A program made the position numbers and the translations under genes. Positions 22,460-37,400 of a stretch of 64,000 nucleotides of DNA are shown here, one piece after another. The stretch spans positions 11,670,195 through 11,734,194 of the forward strand of contig NC_086384.1 in NCBI RefSeq assembly GCF_036588685.1. Reading direction: 5' to 3'. Numbering within the stretch: the stretch's first letter is position 1; every line of letters begins with the position of its first letter. The notes beneath the pieces were generated by a model. It did no database searches. It saw only the letters and a program-made list of their open reading frames with translations, and was not told where the DNA came from. Source of the stretch: Mytilus trossulus. Its lineage: Eukaryota; Mollusca; Bivalvia; Mytilida; Mytilidae.

Positions 22460-25400
22460 GTATTTGTACATCATGTAACTAACAGAAAAAAACAGACTAT
22501 GTTCGAAATATTTTTGCTGTAAAAAGAGCCAGGGGAAAATCGCCATCCAATCAGGAAAACCTCCAATAAGGAACATAATATCTTCCTTTGCATGGTATTT
22601 TCTCGTAAAGCCTAATCTAAAACTGAAAAAGATATCCTCATCTAGAAAGAAAACTACTGCTGGACATATTACATTTTTTTTTTTAAATATTATTGGTGAA
22701 AGTTGTCTTATTGGCAGTTATACAACATCTTATTTTATATAAGGTATGAATTAAAAGCGTTAACTGTAAGACACGACCCCTGTCCTCAATTAACATGTTC
22801 TCTCAAATTGACATACAATAAAAACAACTCGTTTTTTAACCTTATTTCAGCAAAACTAGCAGATTTAGACGAGAATCAGAAAAGATGGTTGGTTGTTGGA
22901 ATCTGCCTACACAGCGTAATATCCCCAGCCTTGAGGAATTATGTTGTTCCAATTTTAACAAAACTTTGTTATACGTTATCTGTTCATCATAGACTTGAAA
23001 CACAAACATTTCCAACGCGTTTACCAAAACATCCACCAACAAACAAGACCTTCCTTAATTACGAAGGAGTCAACAACAACAAAGTAAAACATGGTTATTA
23101 TAAACAAAGGTACGACTACAAGATCAAGAGTGTTGTGGATTTATCCAAGCTATTCCTACAAACACATATGGCATATTACACAGGCTTTGATGACACATGT
23201 GACTCATCCGCTTTGCTGGGATTGATCATCAATATTGACCAGTTCGATCCCATCGTAAAATCGGTTGCCCTGAATGTAAGTTAATTATCTGTCTAAATAT
23301 ATACCTTTAGATTGGTAAATACAAGTTCAATAATGTAAAGGTGTGCTCTTTGACCGGTGGATTATGCCAGAAAAGTGATGGGTCTAACATTTAACATCGA
23401 TACAATTCCAACAAGTATACATATGCTTTACTTATTTTTTTAACAAACACCATGCTATATTTTATTCTAGCGGTTCATCTTATGCAAGTACATGTATCAT
23501 GATAAAGGTATACTTAGAATGGTTTTAAATTAAGATGCAAAAAAGTATCATAATACTTGTCTACAAATCAAAATACTTTCAGCCGTTAAAAGTATACTTT
23601 TAACATAATGATCATTTGTAAGAGTATTGATATAAAGATTACCCTCATAGAGCAACTCTAGATCTTCGCAACTTTTGATTTGATCAGGGACTTTCCGTTT
23701 TGAATTTCCTCGGAGTTCAGTATGCTTGTAATTTTTACTTTTTTTTTAAAACATGATCAGCCACTGATGTTTATTTGTTTCGTAGAATTTTTTTACTTTT
23801 AAACCAGAAGTATAAAAAAATCATAAAATTAAAAACAAAAGGAAAATGTAAAACAAATCTCAATATGTTTATAACGGGCTATATCAAGTAGACATAAAAC
23901 AAGGGACACAATCAAACTGAATGCATGGTTTGAACTATGCATTTCATTGAAATTAGAATAACAGAAGTTCATTATTTAAGGTTACAGGAAGTATTCATTG
24001 AAGTGTAAATAATACGGTTTCGAAATCTCGATAAATTAAAACTTGAGTTACAGTGAGTTGACTATGGGTGAAACTGTAAAGCTTAACATATAACTCAACT
24101 TGATTCAATATGTTTATAACGGGCTATATCAAGTAGACATAAAACAAGGGACACAATCAAACTGAATGCATGGTTTGAACTATGCATTTCATTGAAATTA
24201 GAATAACAGAAGTTCATTATTTAAGGTTACAGGAAGTATTCATTGAAGTGTAAATAATACGGTTTCGAAATCTTGATAAATTAAAACTTGAGTTACAGTG
24301 AGTTGACTATGGGTGAAACTGTAAAGCTTAACATATAACTCAACTTGATTTTAAAATTGACACAACAATAGGGACATTTAAATGGACCAGTGGGTATTGT
24401 TAGAGTTGAGTCTACTTTGATTCTACCTGTACAGTTTTTTTATTTATCTATTTCAACCTTACGGCATGCTTTTTTCCTTAAGTTTTTCTTTAAAAATGAT
24501 AGGGAAGAAAATATCTTTGGTTTTCATTGTTTTTAATCCCCAATATATATGATTTATCTAATTTTTACTAAAAATTCTAAAAGATTGAATAAATATTTGT
24601 TAAAAACTATAAAATACTTTCCCATGTTTTTTTTTATTAGAGAATCATTAAACAAGTAAAGGAAATAAACATCGTAATAACAATATTTTTATCATTGAAA
24701 TGAGTGTATTCCTAGAAGTAATTGGTCATACAATTGCCAAAGAAACAATATTTAGAAGGAAATAGAGAATTTTTTTAGTTTATTGTCATTTAAAATATTA
24801 GAAGTGATCAAGCCAAAACAAGAATGTATATGTTCCGGACCATATGAGTATTTGGACCATACGCGTATGGTCATGACCATATGCGTATACTCATATGGTC
24901 CGACCATACGCGTATGGTCCGACCGTACGCGTATGGTCGGACCATATGAGTATAATACTCGTTTGGTTATTAACGGGCCGGACCATATGAGTATTTGGAC
25001 CATATAGGTATTTTTCTTCAAATTACATTATAAACGTATCAATACAAAAAATATCTTAAAAAGCAATGATGGTTACATGACAATATATTAATTATATAAT
25101 TCAAAGACTACGTAAATTTTAAAATTTAGTTTTCATCGCTAATTACATTCTTGCATGTAGGCTTGGGTGACAGTTACTACCACACGGTATCATAGCTTTT
25201 TTGCATTTACTAGTCCTTGTTGTGCACGATCCTTTTCATTTACATCTATTGTTTGCGAATGAAAAGTTAGCCTTTTTGCAGCTGCGTACAGTGATACCGG
25301 ATCTTGGGCCATTCCGATATATCTACGATGTTTTAATATCGAAGCTCTAGATATCGTAACACGACTACAATACACTATATTCACAAGACAATTTAAATAA

Positions 25401-28400
25401 AATGTTGTTACTTTCAATTGACTTCTTGTGTAACAGTTCATTAAGAAATTTTTGGAAACTCGTTATAACAAATCGGTAATGACCATCGGTATAAAATGTG
25501 TTTATTATATTTTTGACAAGTAAATAGCTAATCTTTTTGTTCTGATTATATAAATTAATATAACATTACCTATATGATAGCGTCTTTTTAATGAACATTC
25601 ATACCATATGAAGAGTTGAGACGTATTTAAAGTACACTGTATCAGAGTGTTAATTACCCCGACCATACGAGTACGGTCGGACCATACGCGTATGGTCGGA
25701 CCATATGAGTATATACCCATATGGTCATGACCATACGCGTATGGTCCAAATACTCATATGGTCCGGAACATATATATGTTATTTTCTTGCAGAGTATTTA
25801 ATTACATGGCCTATAATGCACTAAATTTAATCTTAATGTTTTCATAGCCAAATACTATGAATGTTTGGTACTCTGAATAATCCAGTCGTTATTTCACTCA
25901 CTTTGATCGCTACATTATTGTTTTTGTATTGTTGATTTTTTTTTTTATCTCTTTGGCCTTTTTTAATGGGAGATAACTCAATATAATTTGCTTTTGCCCT
26001 TGTGAAAATTTAAATAGATTTATTATTTCCATAATTTGATGAATACTTATTGGCATAACCTCCTTGTACAAATTGTGTGTGCATATTGAAATACCACAAT
26101 CAAAAACAGTTTTATCTATTTATTGACACTGATATTTGACATGTCATCCAGAATTTCAAAGCTTTTAACGATTTTCCTAATTTTATCAACTTTTGGATTT
26201 TTTTCTCACATTTTTCACTACATTATACATCATTAGATTTTTTTTCTATATTCATAGTATATTCTGTTTTATTTCCATGATATATATCCCAATTAAACAG
26301 GTGCAGAATCTTTATATAATTCAGAATCTTGTAATTGGTTTATCATTTCCATTATTATATTCAAAATAGTTACCCTCACTTAACAAATATTTTGGAATAT
26401 TTTATTCAATTTTTACTAGATCACTTGATTTAATGTTATCCACAGTATACATTTTTATTTCATTTCCTATGATATATGTCCAAATTAAACAACATTGGAT
26501 CCATAATTTTATAATGTGTATTGCCAATTTCACTTTCACTTAAAACATATCCTCACAATAGGAATATTTTGGATTATTTTACTTTTATTTTTCACTTTAT
26601 CACTATATTAGACTATACCCACTGCATTAATTCAACATTTCATTTCATTTCCAAGATCCCATTTAAATGGTGAATCATCTTTGTACTAGATCCCAAAATC
26701 AATTATGAATGTTTTCAAAATAACATTTGAAGCCACAAAAACATGTTGGCTGATTTCACACTTATATCTCCTACTTGAATTCCAGTTTTGATTTTTTTTA
26801 ATCTTTAACATGACTTTATCCCATCTGATGAAAATTGAATTTCCTTGAGTGAACACATCATTTTATGCACAAAAGTCCTAATTATATTATAACAGATTTT
26901 AAAAAAGACACAGTGCAAGGTATACTCCAAAATTATTTCGAATTTTACATGTGCATCATCATATGTAAGCTCCACAAAACAGTTTGAATTAATTATTTCC
27001 TCCTTGATACCATCATAACAATTAATTCTTGTAAAAACGTCACATTTGAAGAAGCAAAATTACTATAAACTGAGAGGTGAATTCAATTAGAATAAATCCA
27101 ATATTGTATGCCCATTGATACCAATAGATTTCAAACATTGCAAATAATAATCCAAAATAGAAATATTGAAGCATCATGTGAAGAAATAAACAACATATTC
27201 ATCTGAGAATTTAAAACAAAAACCACCTGAACAGCTATTATGTCTTGTTTCACTGGCAACTGGACAATACTATGCATAAGGGTTAAATTTTAAAGAAGCA
27301 TTTGTTACGTAAAAAACAGTTTAAATTTTCTCAAATATTAACACACAGTTAATTTCATCTTTTAGTGATTAGACTTTTAGGAAAGAATTAGATAAATCAT
27401 ATATATTGGGGATTTAAATCAATGAAAACCAAAAATAGTTTCTTCCCTATCAATTTTTAAATAGAATAATCCTAGGTAAAGAAAAACTTCAGGAAAAAAA
27501 CAAGTAAGGTTGGAATAGTTAAAAAAAAACCTGTAAATGTAGAATCAAGGTAGACTCAACTCTAACAATACCAACTGGTCAATTTAAATGTCCCTATTGT
27601 ATTGTCAATTTTAAAATCAGGTTGACAGTGTATGTAAAGTGCGGATCCTAAAATATCATTTTTACTGTATATGCCATAAATGTCTAATGTAGAATGATAA
27701 ATAAACAGACGAACTTTTTTCAATTTTTGAAGAAAATGAGGAAAATGAGTTAAAATGTATATGTTCAGAAATACATAATACATATAAAACAAAGTAACAG
27801 ATGCGAGCGGGGTTTTATCGGGCCTAAAGCCATCCAGCTGTGAAATATATACCAAAATAGGTGAATATTTAGGACATTTCACGAACAGATCGTGCAGGTG
27901 CTTTATAACTAACATGTAAGATGTTGTTGCAGTAAAAAATATTCATTTTAATACAATTATTAAAGTTGTGTAACGTATAATATGTTTTGTCATTCAGTTT
28001 CTTCATATTAAACTAAATTCCACTATGATGATTTCGTAATGCTAGTCATGTTAACTGTCGAATAATGATACTATTCTTTCATTTTCACTGTGGAGCGAAT
28101 CATTAGTATTGTATATGCGGTGCATTTTCACTGTATAATTATTTTTTTTTTATCTATTACAGCTCAGTTCTTTAAGCATGTAGAGCAAGACTTTAGTTGA
28201 TTTGCTTGCTTTTTTTTTTATTGTATAATCATTATGATAACATCCAATTTAATTCAAATATTAAAAAAACAGGTTAAACTATGCCTATTCATATTGTTTA
28301 AAAATGTCAATCTTATTTACAAAGTTTGTATAAACAAACTGTAAAGCCTTAATTTAGCCGACTTGCTCAAACAATAGATAAAATAAGAGAAAGATTTGAT

Positions 28401-31400
28401 AAAATTTAACTTACGGAGGAAATTTTGGTTTGAAAACACTCTAATAAATTCAATAGAAATAACATTTATTTCAAATGTATTCCATTTAGTTTCTTATGAA
28501 GCGTATAGGGATCTTTATCCTTATTTTTTTTTATCCATTTCCATGACACTTCACCACTAGTTACGTACATCTTGATATATATTGAACCTTTGTTTTCCCG
28601 TTTACAAGGTTTTACACTGGAGCCCTTTATAACTTGCTGTTCGGTGTGAGCCAAGAATCCATGTTAAAGACCGTATTTTGACGTATAATGGTCTACTTTT
28701 ATAAATTGTGACTCGGATGGAGAGTTGTCTCATTGTCACATAAGACATCTATATATGGCTCAAAAACGAAACGAGACGGGATAAAAAGGGATAAAAAAAA
28801 ATCCACGCTACTTTATTATATCTATAATGGGCTTAATATGAGTCAAAATAGAGTAAAATAATGGGTCGCATTTGGGTATAAGCGTCACGCCGGATTGCCG
28901 ATTTTTTGCGAGCGTGACAGGTGAAAGTCAAATGATTGTGTAGTGAAAAACGGGAAATGAAGTCTAGCGGTACACGGACAATTACAAAAAAAATAAAACT
29001 GCATAGTATAAGCGGGATACGGGAATCTGACAAAACAATAAGCGGAATACGGGAATCTGACAATACAGTAAGCGGGATCCGGGATCAGAACCCCCCAATG
29101 AGACCCCAGAATAAGATATTTTTGTATATTCATCCTATTGTTACAGTCATGCCTTCAATAACAAATGTATCCGATGCATGCATTTTTTTATATTTTTGGT
29201 CCCTTTTTCAATTTTGTGGGGTCCAAATTTATAGACATAAGTCCTTTAATATAGATATTTGAAATTCGTTGACATGCTGAATCTAACCGTGTATCTAGTT
29301 TGGGGATTTTTTGCCTAGTTGCTGAACTAGCCAAAATAGAGTTCCAAAGGGTCTAAAATCAACAAAAATGAATTGTAGCATGCATTTCGTGTACAATAAC
29401 CCAAATGTGCATGGTTTTAACTCTGCGGTAGTATCCATTCGCGGATCTAGAATTTTTCATAAGTAGGGGCCTACTGACTGCCTTAGAGGGCCCGCTGCTG
29501 TCACGCTCCAGTGATTCCCTATATAAGTTAAAATCAAAGAGAATCGTAATCTGAAGAATACAATATGACATTATGAGAATCGCTTTTGAAAAGCTATATG
29601 TTTGATGAAGAATGAATGAGGAGTTTGTATTTCAATTTGAAAATACATGTATCATAAATCCTAAAGTCATCAAGTTTTTTTATCATTTATTGCAAGTGCA
29701 TTTATTACATAATTCTACAATACAAATTCCTCGCATCTTTGAAAATTCTACATTAATAATGACTGCACTAATAGTGATAATTCATCGCATCTATAGTTAA
29801 AATGGATCGCTTTCAATAATCGATATGCTATATTATGATGCTTTTATAACACTTATTTGAACTTTAATGCTATGTTTGTTTATTATAAAGACATATCACA
29901 ATGAAAATATGTTAAAACTTAACTTAAAATCCTTTAACTTGATATTTTCAAAACGTAAACAAATACAGTTTTCCCATGATCCTTTATTCTACAATAGACA
30001 TACCCGCATATACCAGTAAAAATGAACTAGCTGGATTCGCACTTTATATACACTGGTTGAGCTATAAGTAAGGTAAAGCTTTACAATAACACTCATAGTC
30101 AAATCACTGTAATAAACACTAAAAATTACTGGTAAAGATGTCGCATTTTTAAATTCACAGTTTACCTAAAAGTTATTAAACTCTATTTGTTATTGCTTTC
30201 ATTGTGAACTTATAGGAAAATAAACATTAGTGAAGGGTTCACGAAAGGAAAATGTATATGTAGCAACTGGTTACAAACATTTTCAAAAATAAATAACCGC
30301 CTTGCTATTTAGCTTCTTCCGTTTTAAGTCTAAACAAAATGACATATATAATTTTTTTTGTCATGACAGGTACGACGATATATAAGAAATGATTGGGCTC
30401 ATTGTGCTGAATGGGATGCTGTTAAGTTTTCCAATTCATTCCAACTGATGAAGAAGCTGGTAAAGGAACTTAAACTGAGTCTAAATGAAGAAACGCAAAT
30501 CATCGGGGAAATAGAAAAATGGGAAATGAATGGTAAAGTTTACATACGTATTTTTGATTATTTATTTTTATGGTGTGTTTTAAAGGTACTATTGGATAAC
30601 TGAGTTTAAATAATACAAGTACATTTTATTCTTATAGTGCCAACATATTCTTAATGACAACATTTATCAATTGTAGTCTCATATCATCCATCTGTTAATC
30701 AACCATGTGAAAATCATTCAAAGACTATCCTCTGGTACTATGCAGAGCTTTCAGAACGTTCAAACTGATACTTCCTGTATTTTTAGTAGTAATAATGTAT
30801 GTCGAATTTCACGATATAGTCCGGCCGATTGGTAAAAAAAAAAGCTTAAATAACGAGGAAAGCACCAAATTTTGCATGATGGTACATTTTTGTGAACTGA
30901 GCAATATGACCAACCCTCAACATTCAATATGGCGGCTTTTTTCAAGATGGCCGCCATACATTCTAAATTATTTTCCGGTATTGGGCAAACAACAGTGGAT
31001 TTGATGCTGGAAGCACAACATTTAACTCATTTTAATGACTTGATGTACTCAGCAAGATTTTGTTTTGATCTATTCTGAAATATAAACAAATATTCATTAT
31101 TGAGAATTGACCTGAATTTAAGCATTTTATTTAAGTATTATGTTATTTAGTCTCTGTTACAATTCTGTCCTTTCAATTTTGCTTGGCTTTCATATACAAA
31201 GTACTAGCTTTCATAAACAGCTGCAGTAGTAGCTTTCATTGATTGTTGCAATATTTTTTGTCCTGGGTCACATATAAACGCTGTGATTTGAGATTTATCT
31301 GCCCTAAGATATTAATCAGTGCCTATCTTTATTTCTTGGGTCGCAATGTTTTGCAATTTGAGATATTGAATTGTATAAACACATATCAGTGGAATTGTAG

Positions 31401-34400
31401 GAATTGAGAACAACAAGGACAAGAATATTGAAGTGGCAGAAACTGATTCACTTGAGGATATGGAGAAACCCACAGCTGAAGACACCTTAACAGAGGTCCT
31501 CTCAGAAATGACTATTCAACAATTGTACCAAGTTTTTTTTTACAGATAGGAAATATATTGCTTAAAGAACAGCTGAGATTAACCGCAATCTAAATCAGAG
31601 CGAAGTGCGAATTGATGAAATATGTGTTGGTTTCATAACCATGCAAGCTGATCAGAAAGAGGCAATGACTACTGATAATGAACAGATGGGAGCAATATCG
31701 CAGCAACTTCAGCAATTTGAAAACAGGGTAGACCAACACAAGGCTAGTAGCAGTGCTTGGCAGGCCAATGACCAATGAGAAATTCAATGTTGTGGTGAGA
31801 AGGATGGACAAGCCGACCACAACGGAAGAAGGAAACACAGTTCAATTTAAAAGTGCATTTGAACATCAGGTTACTTTCCAACAAATGACATATGTTGTTA
31901 GTAAATTAGTGGACAAGCGAAATAAAGAAGTTAAAATTCCTGCAATGGACTCATCATCTAAGCCAAAGTTTGACCTTAGCAAGTACAACGCAAGAACACC
32001 AAAAGTACATACATTTTAACAAACTTCCTGTCTTGGGTCTTTCCCCAATTGGTTCGCATGAGCCACCAACCGCACCAACTCTATTGAAGGCAAACTTGGA
32101 CCTGCATAAGACAGTTAAAATTATTCAACAACAAGAAACATCTAGTACTGATCCAGGATACCAGCAAATAGCTAATGTGGCTCATTTGCAATTATACCAC
32201 ATCTTTTTTTTTTATATGTGTCATCTAATGCACACTAAACACCTACTATGAGTCAATCATATTTGGTTTTGAGCTACATTACAGAAACAATTGCATCCTA
32301 TATCATGTTTCTCCAATGCTGACTCCAGTGCCTACTTACAGTACCATCCCTGTCAAGTCAATGGCAAATCCTTTCCCTCCCACATTGGGAACTCCAATAA
32401 TGACAACCTCGTCAGCTCCTGGAGCTCAAAGGAGGCTTGCCACAACAGCAAATTGACCCCACTGACCGATCCAGGAAAGGGCAGAGGAAACCAATCTTCT
32501 TCAGACTCCTCTCTGGAGAGAGAATATACCCAATGGCAACACATTCTGGTGCCAGGGACCTGAGCCGACGCCCACACCTACCAAAAATGCAAATATTCAA
32601 TTGAAGAGGATCTATGACTTGGGAGGCGTTCATTTACATATATGAACGGACTGTCGGTAGACGACAATAGGAAAACATGAAAAAGGTGTTCCTAGATTGC
32701 TTGGCCGATGTTTCCTTGCCGTACGCTCGCAAGGTAAACATAATCATACGTTTTTTGATTGAGTTAAGTCTGCCAATTGATATTTTATCGTATGTTTTTC
32801 TATGTTGTGATGTTATGCTATTGTTTCAGAAAAAGGGAGAAGGTTTGGGCCCATTAAAACGTTTAATCCCGCTGCAAATGTTTGCACCTGTCCTAAGTCA
32901 GGAATCTGATGTACAGTAGTTGTCGTTTGTTTATGTAATATATAGGTGTTTCTCGTTTCTCGTTTTGTTTATATAGATTAGACCGTTGGTTTTCCCGTTT
33001 GAATGGTTTTACACTAGTAATTTTGGGGCCCTTTATAGCTTGTTGTTCGGTGTGAGCCAAGGCTCCGTGTTGAAGGCCGTACTTTAACCTATAATGGTTT
33101 AATTTTTAAATTGTTATTTGGATGGAGAGTTGTCTCATTGGCACTCACACCACATCTTCCTATATCTATAGATGATTGCAATGCCTTGAGAAAAGCATTG
33201 AAGCAGTGCTTCAGCAAGAACAACTATCAGACCAGATTGGAACTGAAGCATTCTTTCGAGGATGTAAAGACAAAGATTCTGCAGGGCATCTAATACAGAG
33301 AAACCCAGAAATGATCAAGAAGGCGTTAAACAATTGAAAACCTCAATAACCAACCAGATGGTATTACATGGACGAAACAGTGCCAATTATGCCAATCGGC
33401 AAGTCTTCTTTGCTGATGGCGTTGTATCATCGACTGATTAAGGAAATATGAGCAGTTCTGTGGAAAATGAGGGGCGTAGCCTCACTCAAATTGTTACACA
33501 ACTAGCTGATGTTAAGCTCTCAATTACTAGCCGATCAATATAATCTTGGGCCTTCTAATCAATATAATCGTGGAAAATCACCAGACTAATGGAACATCAT
33601 CTGATCAATATACACATGTAAGGTCCCCTGAGCAATATAATATAAGTAGATAGGCAGATAGAAATACATCAAAGTTTGATGCCTATCTACAAGCAACATC
33701 CCTACCAAGCTAGAGATCATATAGTCAGCATCTCCACGGACAAACCCCATATTCCCGGTTATTCCAGGCAACGGTCACCTTCACTAAGATACGGAGCAAA
33801 TCAAAGCGCAACCCCAACAACAGAGTCTTTAAACAGCAACAGGTCTGGTCAGTAGACCAATGCTCGACTCTCAAGTCGATTGGCCATGAAACATCACCTC
33901 ATGAAAAAATCGAACAGAGGCCCCTGGCCCAATATTTTCATCAGAAGAACCATTGGAAAAAAACTTAGCAGTACAAGGTACTATATATGAGCGAATGTGA
34001 GCATGATTCGGGACGCTGCTGCAGTGATAACATCAGTAAATGAGAAATGAAATACAGCAGATAATGAAGATTCGGAAACCGTAACGCTACGTTGTTTGGG
34101 TGAATAGCTGGTTACTGGAAAGATTATAAAGAACACCTCTCTCGATATTGATAGAGTAAACATACAATCGGATGAGTGCAAAGCACAATTAAAAGACGAT
34201 GCTAAATATTTTAAACACCCTGGGCGCAGTGATAAATCTGAATACTTCCACACTTACTATCAACAACAAAGTGATATATGCGGCATTTGTTAATAGTTGA
34301 GACTAAATTTCAACTCAGCAAATGTGCATAAAATGAACCATCACAGAGCCACAAAAAAACTCTGAAATGACTGTTACTATTAAAACTTATAAATGTACAT

Positions 34401-37400
34401 TGAAGAGACACGAGACAATGTGCCATCGTGCCCTCGGTACTTCCTCAGAAGTTCAGATAAGCTACTTGATATGCCATCACATTTAACTGACCTGTATCTA
34501 CGTTCAATCGACTCACTTCAACCTATTTTATTCCAACTATTAAAACTGAAAGCAATCAAAGAACACTTAGAATAACATTTATATATTGATTAACATTTTT
34601 ATTTTCACTCCTTTTTTTTTGTATAAGTATGCAGTCATATTTACAACTGTATGTGTTCTTGAAATAACCAAACTATTTTATTTATATTTCAACATTAATT
34701 AATTAATAACAAACTCAAGAACATGAAGACCATTTTTAAAGAATCATAACTTCAATTTCTGAGAATATCTAGAATACCTTGCGGACAATCTTGATATTTA
34801 TAACGTTTTTCCGCCATCTTGAGAATGGCAGTCATATTGATTTTTTCTGAGTGCCTCCATAGCTAAAATCAAAGGGTATACAACAAAGCACTACTGTGCA
34901 AAGTTTCTTGCTTTCCTCATCAAGTGACCAATTCTGCTCTAAATCTGCACCAATCGGCCAGACTAATAGGGTGACAGGAGGCTATTCATATAACTTAAAA
35001 CATTTCATTGTGATAAAAATTAGTATAACAACAAGGTTTGAAATGGTTTTAAGAACACAAACACTGTCTCCGTGTCGCTAATAGAGAGCCAAATATATAA
35101 ATTTTAAAGTTGTCATCTGTTTACCGGTAACCGTCGGAATGACCGAATTCCGAATACAAAAAACGCTAACCGTTTAACCAGGCTTTTTTCAATTCTAATA
35201 GATGTGATATCAATGAGTATTGAAAAACATGTGTTCTATTTGAAAAATTATCGTCGTGGTAATTGATTTGACGGATCAATTGTCCAGTATATTTATTGAT
35301 ATTTCTAATCCTAAAACATCTTACTAATTAGAACTTCGACACTTTTGAAATTGTCTATTAAATAGAGACAAGATCTTAAGGAAACATAATTAGTACACAT
35401 GTTTCCTTTAAACATTAAATTTAAATAGGTAATCCGATTACATTTAACGATACACTTACAAAAAAAACTACATTGTGCAAGTCTTTGTCATTCTTTAAAC
35501 GTAATGCCAAATTAAAAATTTTGAAAACAGTTTTCAAGTTGGTCCAAATCAGGTCCAGAATTTAACTTTGTTTGATTTCAACGAAAAATTAAATATACAT
35601 GATATATGGGGTTCTTTGATATGCTGAATCTAACCATGTATTTAGATTTCTAATATTTGGGTCTCATAATCAAATTGGTCAACATTGAGGTCTAAAGCAT
35701 TTGTAAAAGGTCCAAAATTGAACTTTATTATATTTCATACAAAAATAAAATATTGGTTTTTTTGACATGCTGAATCTAACCATGTGTTTAGATTTTGGAT
35801 ATTGTACCATAAAATGTAAAAGTCCAATTTAATGGCCATACTTGCCCAACTGTTCAGGGTTGACCTCTGCGGTCGCATATAACTGCGCCCTGCGGAGCAT
35901 TTTATTATTTTGTGGATGCACAGATCTATCTAATTTTATTCTATCAATAATTCAACCGGTCTATTTAAATGCTCCTAACTCTTTGTTAGAACTTTTATTT
36001 TGTTCACTCTTTCGAAAAACTAGACCTTTTGCAAGTCTTTTTAAAAGAAAATTACTACAATTTTGATTTTTTATGAAGTGTAAAATAACAACTATAAGTA
36101 AAAAAAATATAGAATTTTTGAGTCCAAAACTATTAATTTGTATATTACCGACTCATTGCTATAAGGAATTCTATAGTCAAATATTCAAAATATTACCTTC
36201 AAAACTTAATCTTCATCTTTATAACTGTAAAAATATCTACCCTTTATTAATATAATTCCTGTTTTTTTGTTTAGGTCCGCGATTCCTAAGTGGAACAACT
36301 TATGGTCTTGAATTAGTTAACGAGTTTCGACAACAGACACGTGCGCTTGCTGAATATTCTCAACTGGTAGCAACAGAAACAGATAGTTATTTTATCAGGA
36401 AGGAAAATGAACTAAAAAAAAATGAAATCCTCCTCCTTCATAAAGTAGACCAGTTAAAGAAAGACATAGACAAACGATTGTTTGAAATAGATGAAGTAAG
36501 TTAGACAGATTATTTATTTAAAAATGTATCCGTCATGCACAGTATGATCATTTTGACTTGAGTTAGATTGTATGTGCCTATGTAGGGAAAATCCAATGAC
36601 TAAATCATTTAATTGCTCATTGTTGCGGATGACTTAGTAGGAAATAGCTATACATCGAAGCTGATTTAGTCCCCATCACGTTGAACACATGAGTGGCAAT
36701 AGCTCCACTTCTGCAGAAGACATATAAATCAAGAAGCAGTGTTGCTTTTGAAAATTTTGTTAGCCCTTTTGAAGTTGCTAAATCACTATTGTCTGTTCGT
36801 ATACTAATCATGGTACACAACATGGACAATTTGTGAAAGTATTTCAATACATCAAGACAATTGCGTATTCATTAGTAGACCTCACATTTTGATTCATAAT
36901 CCTATTTAAATTCAATTACGCTGATACATGTACATTGGGGCAATCGATAACTTTGTACAAAATACCATGAACACAGACGATATAACAAGAAAGAACGAGA
37001 GAGACAGGTTTGATTCAGCAAGTTCTCCCTTTTAATGTTAAGGCTTGAATTCATTCATAACTAAAATTCATTCTATTTTGGGATAAAAACATATATGCAA
37101 TTACAAGTTCGAGTGACATTTTTTTTATTTTCGAACAACTTTGACATTTTGAATTTTAAAACATTCTTCGAATTATATTTACGTTATATTTTTTTTATCA
37201 TCTAATCAACTTGATATACATAACAACATTGACTTTGGCGTATGGTTCTCCTTAATGTTTCTTTAGTGGTCAGCTATCTAATTTAAATCATTGGTGGTAT
37301 TTATAGCATATCTGTAAAAGCACTAAATTATCTTTGTACACTTGCAGGTGCTCGTGGATCAAGACAAAACTTTGAAAAATCACGATACACAATTAGGTTA

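Larger units (their letters stand above)
24341..27624. mobile_element. 3.3-kb DNA element with ~230-bp TIRs in intron 2
   Basis: The left end 24341-24567 and right end 27382-27624 are inverted copies. Shared blocks are gattttaaaattgac, caatagggacatttaaat, ggtattgttagagttgagtc, gatagggaagaaa, ttggttttcatt and atccccaatatatatgattt. No transposase frame remains inside, so it is non-autonomous. The target duplication is not clear. Confidence 0.8.

Noticed and set aside
22703-22850. ATG at 22703 as start of exon 2
   Set aside because: The extension runs through a family B repeat fragment. The acceptor cttatttcag at 22841-22850 joins in phase to exon 1.
24752-25021. Open frames on both strands reading SYGPTIRVWSD-like repeats
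   Set aside because: They are translations of palindromic transposon ends, equally open on both strands.
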